This document shows, piece by piece, positions 1 to 8,182 of a stretch of DNA of 64,000 bases. Below the pieces are notes generated by a model that was not told the DNA's origin, did no database searches, and was given only the letters and a program-made list of their open reading frames with translations. This DNA is from Scrofimicrobium canadense (GTDB lineage: Bacteria; Actinomycetota; Actinomycetes; Actinomycetales; Actinomycetaceae), in NCBI RefSeq assembly GCF_009696615.1, contig NZ_VULO01000006.1, positions 62,001-126,000 on the forward strand, written 5' to 3'. The position numbers and the translations under genes are program-made. Each line of letters opens with the position of its first letter. Within the stretch, counting starts at the first letter, position 1.

Positions 1-2
1 CA

Positions 3-293
3 GACCCTAACTCGGAATACCACTTCGGTATCGGACGTTACGTTTTATTGTCTAAAGTTACTTCGGTGGACCCCACTGACGAGCAATACACGCAGATGAT
101 TGAGATCCTCAACAAATACTATCCAGGCATCAACAAGAGAGAAAACCAGTACCGTTCCAGTGACGAAGAAGGCAAACGCAACTACATGATGGCCGCCGAC
201 ACCGACGACATGATCAGCATCTGGATGGAACAGGGCTCTGGAGGCGCAAGAGTCACTCTTGACAGCGGCTGCTACATCACCACCGACGACTAA
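3..293 (+). CDS. C-terminal part of an unidentified protein (truncated by window edge)
   Basis: The reading frame is already open at the window edge (Asp-Pro-Asn-Ser-Glu-Tyr onwards) and runs to a TAA at 291-293, so only about 96 C-terminal residues are visible. A TTG at 48 could serve as a start, but the coding-like sequence upstream of it argues for an interior position. The segment is acidic and polar, without membrane segments, and ends in a Gly-rich stretch followed by a Thr-Asp-Asp tail, as in the exposed end of a secreted or lipid-anchored protein. I do not recognise the family. Confidence 0.5.
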   Translation, partial: DPNSEYHFGIGRYVLLSKVTSVDPTDEQYTQMIEILNKYYPGINKRENQYRSSDEEGKRNYMMAADTDDMISIWMEQGSGGARVTLDSGCYITTDD

Positions 294-323
294 ACACCGC
301 CACCCAAGAAGATGTTCTACTTC

Positions 324-452
324 CAACCTAAACTTAAGCTATCTTATGCATCAGATATTTCTCCTCACTGGGCACCTGAAGAGTTCATGCAGTGGGACGG
401 TTATGAGCAACTGTTTGATCGATCCGTTCGGTGGCTTTCACATGAACTCTAA
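324..452 (+). pseudogene. C-terminal fragment resembling a glutamine amidotransferase-like (DUF1355) protein
   Basis: In the frame ending at TAA 450-452 the sequence reads SDISPHWAPEEFMQWDGY followed by a Trp-containing Arg-Trp-Leu end. This 'D-x-x-PHW..F..W.GY....RW' pattern is what I recall at the C-terminus of glutamine amidotransferase-like/VWA-associated proteins (PF07090 type). Only the last 40 or so residues remain and there is no credible start, so it is a relic. It lies in the same frame as the preceding partial gene, directly after its stop. A diverged second copy lies near 24.7 kb. The family assignment is from memory of the motif and is tentative. Confidence 0.4.
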
Positions 453-493
453 AAACCAGTCCTAAGGGGCAGTATCGAAACGCCGAATATCAT

Positions 494-538
494 TGTGGCC
501 TCGCACCCTCGCGAAATATCGCAGGCTACGAGGCCACA
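494..538. terminator. Hairpin, probable terminator
   Basis: TGTGGCCTCG at 494-503 pairs perfectly with CGAGGCCACA at 529-538. It sits just past the 3' end of the minus-strand MFS relic. There is no long T-run, so efficiency is uncertain. Confidence 0.5.
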
Positions 539-552
539 CCTCTCGAAACCAT

Positions 553-1738
553 TTACGAGGCAGTGCGAGCCTGTCCAGGTACTGCGTCAGTCGCAATCGT
601 GAGGTCGCGGTCAACAGTTTCAGGAACCATTATCGAGGCAATCACGGTACAGATCATGGTGAATGACATATAGATCGCAATCGGAATCCACGTCCCAAAT
701 TGCAATAATAGCCACGAGCAAATGAATGGTGCGATGCCACCCCCAATGAGGGAGGAAAGCTCGTGAGCAATCGTGACTCCGGCATACCGGTACCGAGTAC
801 CAAAGAGCTCTGGGAAGTAGGCCATTTGCACTCCGTCGTTACCGTAAGCTGCGAAAATATATCCCAAAACTACCGCAAGGCCGACCAACACGGTGAGACC
901 TGTATTGAGCAGCGTAAAATAAACGATAGGCATTACGATGCCCAGACCTGCGATCAGAAGATAGATCGGTTTACGTCCAAATCGATCAGACAAGAATCCC
1001 CAGGTGAATGCGGAGATCATTCCGACGATTGCTCCGATGAGCTGAATGACTGTGATCGTGGAACGCGGGAAGAACTCGCTGGTACCAGGAAGTACAACAT
1101 ATGCGGTAACAAAGGTCACAAAGAATGTTTGGACAGTATAAGAGTTAGTATTTGGCCCCCAGTTCATTACTGCGACCATAAAAATGCTTTTCCAACCATA
1201 CTTGAACGCTTCAACGATGGGTGCCGATTCGGCATGTTCGGCATCCGTGGAGTTCTTCAACTCGACAAACACAGGTGATTTTGCGAGATGACGGCAGATA
1301 AGCCACGCACCAAAAATAACCAGAATCGATGCCAGGAAGATGATCCGCCACCCCCCAGCTGATAAATGCCTCTTCCGGCATGACCCACTGAACAACCGCA
1401 AACATGAACGTACCAAGAACTGTTCCTCCGGCAGCACCAACCATCACCGATGACGACATACGACCACGTTTTCCCGGAGGCGCAGTTTCAGTGAGAAGAG
1501 TGGCTGAACCAGACTGCTCGGCTCCCGCACCTAGGTCCTGGAGGAGCCTCAGAAGGAATAAGAGGATCGGCGCAGCAACGCCGATGGCGGCGAAACTGGG
1601 GAGACATCCCACGAGGAACGTCGCAGTCCCCATGAGTGCCAAAGTGGAAACCATAACCCATTTGCGGCCAAGCCGTTCGCCAAAGTGGGCAATAATGGGG
1701 AATACGGGATCGGCATCTGCGCCAACTGACAGCAGGAC
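553..1738 (-). pseudogene. MFS transporter, 5'-truncated by the CRISPR array and frameshifted
   Basis: Major facilitator superfamily (sugar/aromatic-acid type) permease of the inner membrane. Read on the minus strand, the first piece contains the loop 2-3 signature (AHFGERLGRKW) and continues through several hydrophobic helices; the second contains the matching C-half loop (GFLSDRFGRKP) and ends with a short polar tail. The two pieces are in different frames, joining at a run of six C on the plus strand near 1350: removing one base restores ISWGWRIIFLAS. The N-terminal helix 1 is missing because the frame runs directly into the outermost CRISPR repeat at 1739. A sequencing slip could explain the homopolymer shift but not the missing 5' end. 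Confidence 0.8.
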
Positions 1739-3475
1739 GGCTCATCCCCACGGGCGCGGGGAACACACGCCGAGTTTATCGCTCACGCGCGCGCCGACGG
1801 GCTCATCCCCACGGGCGCGGGGAACACGATTGTCAGGTATTCGGCGGTGGCCCCTACGCCGGCTCATCCCCACGGGCGCGGGGAACACTTTCTTCTATCC
1901 ACTCTGAGAGTCCCAGGTCAGGGCTCATCCCCACGGGCGCGGGGAACACCTATCTCTCCGAGCTTATAGCGCATGTTTTCGCGGCTCATCCCCACGGGCG
2001 CGGGGAACACGACGATGCTTTCTTTTCAGCGGTCGTAAAGCACGGCTCATCCCCACGGGCGCGGGGAACACCATCAACGCGCCAGAAGACACCGGCCCCA
2101 ACACGGCTCATCCCCACGGGCGCGGGGAACACAAACGCCTCAGCCTTCGGCTCAAGCTGCTTGACGGCTCATCCCCACGGGCGCGGGGAACACTCTGCAT
2201 AGTTTTGCCTTTCCTGAGTAATCTGCGGCTCATCCCCACGGGCGCGGGGAACACGATCGTGGCTACGCGAATGGTGGCATCCTCGACGGCTCATCCCCAC
2301 GGGCGCGGGGAACACTAGTGCGCCTTGCCCCGACTGGGACCAGGTCACGGCTCATCCCCACGGGCGCGGGGAACACTAGCATTTATTGCACATACTATGC
2401 CCCGCGTGCGGCTCATCCCCACGGGCGCGGGGAACACGTATTCCTATCTATCAGGCGTTGGCTACCAATCTGGCTCATCCCCACGGGCGCGGGGAACACC
2501 AACCATATTTCGCTACTGGTGACGGCAAATGGGGCTCATCCCCACGGGCGCGGGGAACACTCGACTATTCCCGTGGTTGGGGGTGAGTCCCCGGGCTCAT
2601 CCCCACGGGCGCGGGGAACACCTGCGCGATGGACGCAAAGGCGGGCGCGTGACCGGCTCATCCCCACGGGCGCGGGGAACACCGACCGGGGCGGCCTGTT
2701 GCCGCCAGGGTTGACGGCTCATCCCCACGGGCGCGGGGAACACTGCACCTCGCCGTCAATGTGCGTGCAGTCGTGCGGCTCATCCCCACGGGCGCGGGGA
2801 ACACTCTGCGCTCCCACTGGTATATGCCCGACAGCCCGGCTCATCCCCACGGGCGCGGGGAACACTCCCGTCTATGTACCCCGGCCCCGTTTCGTCTCGG
2901 CTCATCCCCACGGGCGCGGGGAACACAGTGCGAAGCGCTTGCGGTCGATCAGCGGCATGGGCTCATCCCCACGGGCGCGGGGAACACGCCTCTAATCTGT
3001 CCACTGTTTTCTCCTTTTTGGGCTCATCCCCACGGGCGCGGGGAACACGTCAGCGAGCATCCGCAGTTTCGCCGCGTGATCGGCTCATCCCCACGGGCGC
3101 GGGGAACACAACCCGACTCAACGCAACTCGACGCGGTGGACCGGCTCATCCCCACGGGCGCGGGGAACACTAGAAGGCTAAGCTTTAGGGCTTAGCCTTT
3201 TACGGCTCATCCCCACGGGCGCGGGGAACACCCTCGGTCCCTCTGCAAGCCGCTCTGAGATGGCGGCTCATCCCCACGGGCGCGGGGAACACGCGATACA
3301 ATCATGCTACTAGAGAGACACGACCGGCTCATCCCCACGGGCGCGGGGAACACCGTCTACTGTCATGGCTGACATTGGTGGTTATCGGCTCATCCCCACG
3401 GGCGCGGGGAACACTGCACCCATGTCCTCATCCCATGACCCGGCCAGGGCTCATCCCCACGGGCGCGGGGAACAC
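1739..3475 (-). CRISPR. Type I-E CRISPR array, 29 repeats / 28 spacers
   Basis: A 28-bp repeat occurs 29 times, apparently without variation. Read in the likely transcription direction (minus) it begins GTGTTCCCCGCGCC and ends GTGGGGATGAGCC, a palindromic I-E repeat whose crRNA hairpin is cut by Cas6e. Repeat starts are spaced 61 bp apart (33-bp spacers) except one 34-bp spacer at 2438-2471. Cas2 and an AT-richer leader lie at the high-coordinate end, so the newest spacers are near 3475 and the oldest near 1739. The oldest end has no decayed terminal repeat and abuts a broken MFS gene. Several ORFs can be read through the array but are products of the repeat. Confidence 0.98.
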
Positions 3476-3615
3476 ACTTGATCACCAGCAATTATATTGT
3501 ACGGACCCGCGATTCTAATTCACTTTTAACAAACAGGTAGAACCCCAAAAAAAGACCAACACGCTCAAAACGGCCTACATTCCCCCGTCTGGAATGGTCT
3601 TTAGGAAAGGTAACT
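3476..3615 (-). promoter_or_regulatory. CRISPR leader
   Basis: The 140-bp gap between cas2 and the first repeat is rich in A/T tracts, as expected of a type I-E leader that carries the pre-crRNA promoter and integration signals. Assignment rests on position and repeat orientation; I could not identify an IHF-like site or an unambiguous promoter. Confidence 0.6.
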
Positions 3616-3999
3616 TCACTCATCAATATTGTCGTTTTTTCCACGCTGCCTGCTCCATGCCGGGGTTCGCGCACGCCTAGAAGCGCGCGCATTGCTCCAC
3701 CCAGTTCGTCTTCCATACCGTTTACCCTCCGAGGTCTTGCGTTTCATCAGTATCAGTCCATCAAGATCTACTGGTTCCCACTCATGACGGTGAACCTTGA
3801 ACCGCAATCGTTGCTCACCATCGGATGAGTAGATCATGATGGCCCTGCCATCTCGGCAAAGCTCGCACACTCTTTTCCAGATTTCTTCGCGTAACCTGGC
3901 AGAGCCTTTGCCGACAAAAACTCCTGAACTTACTTCAAGCAACCATTTCGTTAAGTCACCGCGTAGCCCGGCTGGACAGGCGGATAGCACCAAGACCAT
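3616..3999 (-). CDS. cas2: CRISPR-associated endonuclease Cas2, subtype I-E
   Basis: Cas2e forms the central dimer of the Cas1-Cas2 integrase that inserts spacers into the leader end of the array. The protein starts MVLVLSACPAGLRGDLTKWL, the Cas2e signature, followed by the SSGVFVGKGSARLREEIWKR segment; the last 35 residues are a basic, low-complexity tail. At about 127 residues it is slightly long for the family. The ATG at 3999 overlaps the TGA of cas1, implying translational coupling; a GTG one codon earlier is possible. It is the last gene before the leader, the standard I-E position. Confidence 0.95.
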   Translation of the reverse strand: MVLVLSACPAGLRGDLTKWLLEVSSGVFVGKGSARLREEIWKRVCELCRDGRAIMIYSSDGEQRLRFKVHRHEWEPVDLDGLILMKRKTSEGKRYGRRTGWSNARASRRARTPAWSRQRGKNDNIDE

Positions 4000-4940
4000 C
4001 ACGTCGCATCACCTGCGTAATTCTTCCCAGATTCCACGGTCGTGTCGCCTTTTCCAGACCAGAGCGACAACGAATCATCCAGTTCCCATACTTCTTGAGG
4101 ATCAGCCTTGAGCAAGGTAAGAATGTCTCGTGCGCAAGTCTTGAGAAGCCTCTCTGAGACAACTGCGTCACGCACCTTTCTCCTTACTTGTGACAGCAGA
4201 TTATCTTCAGGGGACGCAGCAGCTTCAAAAGCTGCCGGTATGGTCACGACTGCTTTGTAGAGATCTGCAATGTCATATACGAAGGCTCGGTCAGTGCCTG
4301 AGTGGACAAAACCAAGTCCCGGACTGCACCCAAGTGCAACAATCACCGAATGCACGATTCCATACAGGCTTGCATTGGCCGCGGTTAGGGCTTGATTCAC
4401 TGGGTCACCAGTAGTTATGTCATCACGGTCATAGTCTCGTTTGTCCCAGTTAATCCCCACGCGCGCAGCTTCCTGTCGGTACACACGCCGCACGCGGGCA
4501 CCTTCCCGTCCCCGTAGCTGTTGCATGGTGAGAGCCTCAACGTCTTCACCAGGAAAACGCCACGAGTACATGGTTCGAGCGACCTCGAGGCGACTCTTAT
4601 TATTCGAAACCAGACGTGCTTGCGTCTCTAGAAGTCGGGATGATTTAGCCAAGGAACGTCCGTGTGCATAGTAGCGGACACCATTTTCCCCCACCCACAC
4701 CACACTGGCCCCGCAATCACCAAGCAAAGACATTGCAGCGTGCGTGACCCGCGCACCGGGACCAAGAAGGAGACACCCAAGTACTGCTACCGGTATGTGG
4801 ATGGTTCCTTCTTGGTCAGTGGCGGTGATTGCGTTGGCATCCCTATGAACAGTGCATCGCTCCAGGTATACAAATGACCACCTGTCTTCGATCCGGCCCA
4901 GTTCTATACGTTCGGGTGGTGGCATCCCAGGCAATGCCAT
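3999..4940 (-). CDS. cas1: CRISPR-associated endonuclease Cas1, subtype I-E
   Basis: Integrase subunit for spacer acquisition. It begins with the Cas1e motif PPPERIELGRIEDRWSFVYL, contains the catalytic Glu in LRGREGARVRR, the catalytic His in GFVHSGTDRAFVYDIADLYK and a downstream acidic patch, so the active site looks complete. Length (313 residues) is normal. It starts five bases after cas6e stops and overlaps cas2 by one base, so it belongs to the single minus-strand cas operon. Confidence 0.97.
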   Translation of the reverse strand: MALPGMPPPERIELGRIEDRWSFVYLERCTVHRDANAITATDQEGTIHIPVAVLGCLLLGPGARVTHAAMSLLGDCGASVVWVGENGVRYYAHGRSLAKSSRLLETQARLVSNNKSRLEVARTMYSWRFPGEDVEALTMQQLRGREGARVRRVYRQEAARVGINWDKRDYDRDDITTGDPVNQALTAANASLYGIVHSVIVALGCSPGLGFVHSGTDRAFVYDIADLYKAVVTIPAAFEAAASPEDNLLSQVRRKVRDAVVSERLLKTCARDILTLLKADPQEVWELDDSLSLWSGKGDTTVESGKNYAGDAT

Positions 4941-4944
4941 TACG

Positions 4945-5667
4945 TCACCTCGGTTCTTTGAGAGTTAGCAATCCACAACCGTAGGCTTTTCCGCGCCCAA
5001 TCCCATTTGTTAAGGAATACCTCAAGGCATCAACGTCACTGATCTCTAGAGTTCCCTCATATTGGGCCTGCACAATGGTGACGGTAGAAGCTTTCTTGTC
5101 TGTGGCACCCCTACGGCTGAATCTCTTTTCCTCACGGCTAGTGACTTTCACGTCAGGGGATGTTAGCAAACTGTCAGTTTCTGAGCCTTCTGTCGGAGAG
5201 ATCATAGTCCTGGGAATCTCAATATCTGGAATGGTGAATCCCCATTTTGAGCTGCGCTCCAGCAACCATTGAGTCTGCTTTGTAACAGACTTTTGTGGCT
5301 GCAGTTCTCCCCGCCCCCCATGCGAGGGGCCTCGCTTGGTGGGATTAGCGGTGAATCGGAAGCCCCATCTTTGGCCTTGTCGGAGGCGATCAAGAAATGG
5401 AGTGTAAGGAGTTGTGTCCCACCGTTGTCCCTGCCATCCAGCTTGCTCAATGATGTGATGCAGATCGGGACGCAGTGGGCTGACTATATAGAGCCTGTAG
5501 ACAGGTTTATCGATATCCAGCCTCCACAGTGGCCTTCCCTCCACACTGTCAAGCGATCCGGGTTCGAATGCCGACATGACTGCGGCGTGCATTGCCTGCG
5601 GTGAACTGATGAGTTTTCTGCCTCCCCGCCGTTGAGGATTGATATTCATTGCAGCAAACCAGGTCAT
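4945..5667 (-). CDS. cas6e: Cas6e/CasE crRNA endoribonuclease, subtype I-E
   Basis: Cas6e cuts pre-crRNA within each repeat and stays bound to the 3' hairpin as part of Cascade. The 240-residue protein carries the expected N-terminal region with a His in QAMHAAVMSAF (the position of the catalytic His), RxxYRLYIVS and the C-terminal Gly-rich RNA-binding loop NGIGRGKAYGCGLLTL. The start overlaps the cas5e stop by four bases (ATGA). Confidence 0.95.
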   Translation of the reverse strand: MTWFAAMNINPQRRGGRKLISSPQAMHAAVMSAFEPGSLDSVEGRPLWRLDIDKPVYRLYIVSPLRPDLHHIIEQAGWQGQRWDTTPYTPFLDRLRQGQRWGFRFTANPTKRGPSHGGRGELQPQKSVTKQTQWLLERSSKWGFTIPDIEIPRTMISPTEGSETDSLLTSPDVKVTSREEKRFSRRGATDKKASTVTIVQAQYEGTLEISDVDALRYSLTNGIGRGKAYGCGLLTLKEPR

Positions 5668-6359
5668 GCTTTCACCACCGCCTCGAAGAAGGGGTCTCGC
5701 GCAGATTGTCCAAGATCATTGTGTACCCTGACCGATTCAACCTCGACCACTTCCCGCAGCCCGTATTGACGGTTTTCCGATGCGTAGCTCAACGGAACAT
5801 CCTTGCGGAAGTCTCCTACTTCCTCTGGCCGACCATCACGAAGCAACGGCAAGTAGACCTCTGTTGCTTTGGTTTTCCGGTACCAGGGCGCCGCATGCCA
5901 TGGTTCGGCTCGTAAAGCGGCTTCCACATCTCCGTCTTTGATTCCTAAAAGAAGATCAGCATTTGCTGGGCATGCACGTCTACCTAAGTACAGTGGGTAT
6001 TTTGGCGAGGCGATTGCCGCCTGGAGTTGTTCAAGGACTTCTGGCGGCCCAGAGACGGCGGCGACGAATACTGCGTCAGCCAGATAGTAGCGAGTTACAA
6101 TGGTTCCTGGCGGACCTTTACGCCAATCAACCGCAGTTTGAAAATCTCGCTCTAGCGTGCCCGGCTGATCTATGCGCACCCCAAACTCGAGTTTCACTAA
6201 GTCCTCAATCGGGTCGGTGCGACGCCGCCCTTGCGCGGCTGCCAACATCCCAAGAACACCAGATTTTGTGGGTTCATCCCCGGCACTTCGGCTACGAAAC
6301 CGACTCTGGTGGGACCACGATTGCAGCGGTGCTTTGAGCTTCAAAAGCAACGACTGCAT
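5664..6359 (-). CDS. cas5e: Cas5e/CasD Cascade subunit
   Basis: Cas5e caps the 5' handle of the crRNA in Cascade. The ATG at 6359 gives the family start MQSLLLKLKAPLQSWSHQSR; the frame extends ten codons further upstream but into cas7e, so the shorter start is preferred. The TKSGVLGMLAAAQGR motif (typical P-(T/S)KSGVxGLxAAAxGR) follows, with the family's RYYLADAVFVAAV strand in the middle. The gene begins almost immediately after the cas7e stop and its 3' end overlaps cas6e. Confidence 0.95.
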   Translation of the reverse strand: MQSLLLKLKAPLQSWSHQSRFRSRSAGDEPTKSGVLGMLAAAQGRRRTDPIEDLVKLEFGVRIDQPGTLERDFQTAVDWRKGPPGTIVTRYYLADAVFVAAVSGPPEVLEQLQAAIASPKYPLYLGRRACPANADLLLGIKDGDVEAALRAEPWHAAPWYRKTKATEVYLPLLRDGRPEEVGDFRKDVPLSYASENRQYGLREVVEVESVRVHNDLGQSARDPFFEAVVKA

Positions 6360-6360
6360 A

Positions 6361-7482
6361 CTATTGGTCCTCTGATAACGCGGTAGCAACTGCGGCGCTG
6401 ACTGAGTCCATCAGTTCTTTTCGATTCACGACATCACCGAGCTGGGCCAGTGGAGTATCCGGGCCCAGTTGGGTCAAAACCCACGTGGCTTCTGCATCTT
6501 TTTCGCACATTGCGCCTATAGATGTGGCTTCTTTTGCGAGGCGTTCGGCAGCCGCGTCCCGGTAACCGCTATCGGTATTGGCCAAGGGCTCCTCAAATGC
6601 ATTCACCCATGAGACGGGACGGTCGGTGCGAACCGCGACAACAACCGCGTAAGGAAGCGTCTGGTTAGCAAAAGTGTTGATTTTTCCCGTGGGTAGCGAG
6701 GAGATAAACGAAGAAAGGAACGCTTTCGTTGCCTCGACAGCAGCTTCAGGGTCTCCTAGGTTTTCCTCAAGCGCATCGACGTTTACCGTGGCATACCTGT
6801 ACAGAGTCGAAGACATCATCTGGACGGTTCCAAGCATTCCCGCGCCAGTTTCTTCCTCCCCATGCGCAATATCGTCGACGGCGGTGAAGAAGTCGAAGTC
6901 GGGTTCTGTTGCTGATACTCCGATTGCATGGGCTACTTGCACTGCAGCATCAACGTTGTATTCGGGAGCATCAGCAACCATCCTTCCGAACATGGCAATG
7001 TCAAAGGAGTGGTCACTGTCGAAAAGCGCAGCCAAGTCTTTCTTGGAGAACTTTAGGTCAGGAGAGTCCACGATAGCCTGTGCGATCTTCTCAATCTGCC
7101 GGGTGCTAAGAAAGAGCAGGTACCCTACTTCTGGGGCACGTTCTTCCTCGCCCTCACGGGTATTGGGTTTACTGGTTTTGATCTTTGCGGCCTCAAGAAC
7201 TTTGACTGCGGCAGCTTCAGCATCCTCTCTGGTCCGTTGAGGATCGGCTGCGATAATTTCGTCGGCGATTCTCTGGGTTACACGCTTTGTGCGTATTCCC
7301 CGTAAGTTCTTCGGCAGGTTGTTATTGAAATCTTTCCGAATCGCGTGTTTCCACGCCTGAGACGAAACTCGTTGCCGTGGAACACCTCCGAAAATCGCCG
7401 TCTTTGGCGCGCCATCTTGATCACGGTTAATGTTGCTGGGGGGCAAGGTTTGCAGCGCGTGAATATCGACATAAGTGGTCAT
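6361..7482 (-). CDS. cas7e: Cas7e/CasC Cascade backbone subunit
   Basis: Cas7e polymerises along the crRNA to form the Cascade backbone. The 373-residue protein has the clear family start YVDIHALQTLPPSNINRDQD, then PKTAIFGGVPRQRVSSQAWK, and near the middle DIAMFGRMVAD and the GKINTFANQTLP loop. A ribosome-binding site (GGAAAGG about eight bases upstream) supports the ATG at 7482. It is separated by 46 bp from cse2, the only noticeable gap in the operon. Confidence 0.96.
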   Translation of the reverse strand: MTTYVDIHALQTLPPSNINRDQDGAPKTAIFGGVPRQRVSSQAWKHAIRKDFNNNLPKNLRGIRTKRVTQRIADEIIAADPQRTREDAEAAAVKVLEAAKIKTSKPNTREGEEERAPEVGYLLFLSTRQIEKIAQAIVDSPDLKFSKKDLAALFDSDHSFDIAMFGRMVADAPEYNVDAAVQVAHAIGVSATEPDFDFFTAVDDIAHGEEETGAGMLGTVQMMSSTLYRYATVNVDALEENLGDPEAAVEATKAFLSSFISSLPTGKINTFANQTLPYAVVVAVRTDRPVSWVNAFEEPLANTDSGYRDAAAERLAKEATSIGAMCEKDAEATWVLTQLGPDTPLAQLGDVVNRKELMDSVSAAVATALSEDQ

Positions 7483-7528
7483 GAAGTGTTACCTTTCCAA
7501 TTTGTTGGTGTGATCTGGTGAAAGTTGT

Positions 7529-8182
7529 CTATTTGTCAGAAGTTTTTGCATAAAGGGTTCGGGCAAAATCGCGGCCCCATCGTAGACGCACTTGATCGCG
7601 GCTCTTCGGCGATCGCAGTTTGACGAGGTCGGTTGCAAGTTGTCCGTGATCAAGCGGTATCTCATGACTGTTAAAAAGTCCGAAGAGAGAGCGAAGATGG
7701 TGATCAATCGCCTGAGGAGACCTGGCCACCATAAGCACGTCAAATCGTGGTTTTATTGACGCACTATCTGTCTTCTTAGCTAGCTGCGCTGCTGCAGCAC
7801 CAACGCTTGTTTGTTTTTGGTACATATATGGCCTCAGTGAGCGTTGATGTAACGCGTAAAGCGTGAGTGCATCGAACGCGGCCTCTTCGTACGGGGACGG
7901 GGCATCGCCTTTTCCTACGCACCACTCGGGCAAGTCTGACGAAACAAGATCCAGGACTTCCATCCACGCCAACGGATCATCCTGTGGTTTCCTTCCAGCG
8001 GCTTGACGCAGCCTTGCGAAAGTTGCTTGAGCTTTTGCTTCACGGGAACGGTTGCCGCTATACCGGTCCGAGTATAGACGTCCGATGGCCTTGCGAATAG
8101 CGAACGCAAAATCATCACGATGACTGTCGGCGCTGGATTCTTTCTGTGTCGAAGAGGTCGACATCGCCTCTGTGGTTGTCAT
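7529..8182 (-). CDS. cse2: Cse2/CasB small Cascade subunit
   Basis: Cse2 dimers form the belly of Cascade and stabilise the displaced target strand. The 217-residue helical protein has DDPLAWMEVLDLV near the middle, TLYALHQRSL, SVGAAAAQL, FDVLMVARSPQAIDHHLRSL and ends in the conserved RLRWGRDFARTLY segment. The first 25 residues are low-complexity and rich in Ser/Thr. Its start overlaps the cas8e stop by four bases. Confidence 0.94.
   Translation of the reverse strand: MTTTEAMSTSSTQKESSADSHRDDFAFAIRKAIGRLYSDRYSGNRSREAKAQATFARLRQAAGRKPQDDPLAWMEVLDLVSSDLPEWCVGKGDAPSPYEEAAFDALTLYALHQRSLRPYMYQKQTSVGAAAAQLAKKTDSASIKPRFDVLMVARSPQAIDHHLRSLFGLFNSHEIPLDHGQLATDLVKLRSPKSRDQVRLRWGRDFARTLYAKTSDK

Noticed and set aside
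2318-3195. Long overlapping frames with repeated HPHGRGEH / SSPRARGT / LIPTGAGNT peptides
   Set aside because: They are translations of the CRISPR repeats in three frames, not genes.
6674-7240. 188-residue plus-strand frame
   Set aside because: Antisense shadow of cas7e; Ser/Ala-rich with no recognisable domain.
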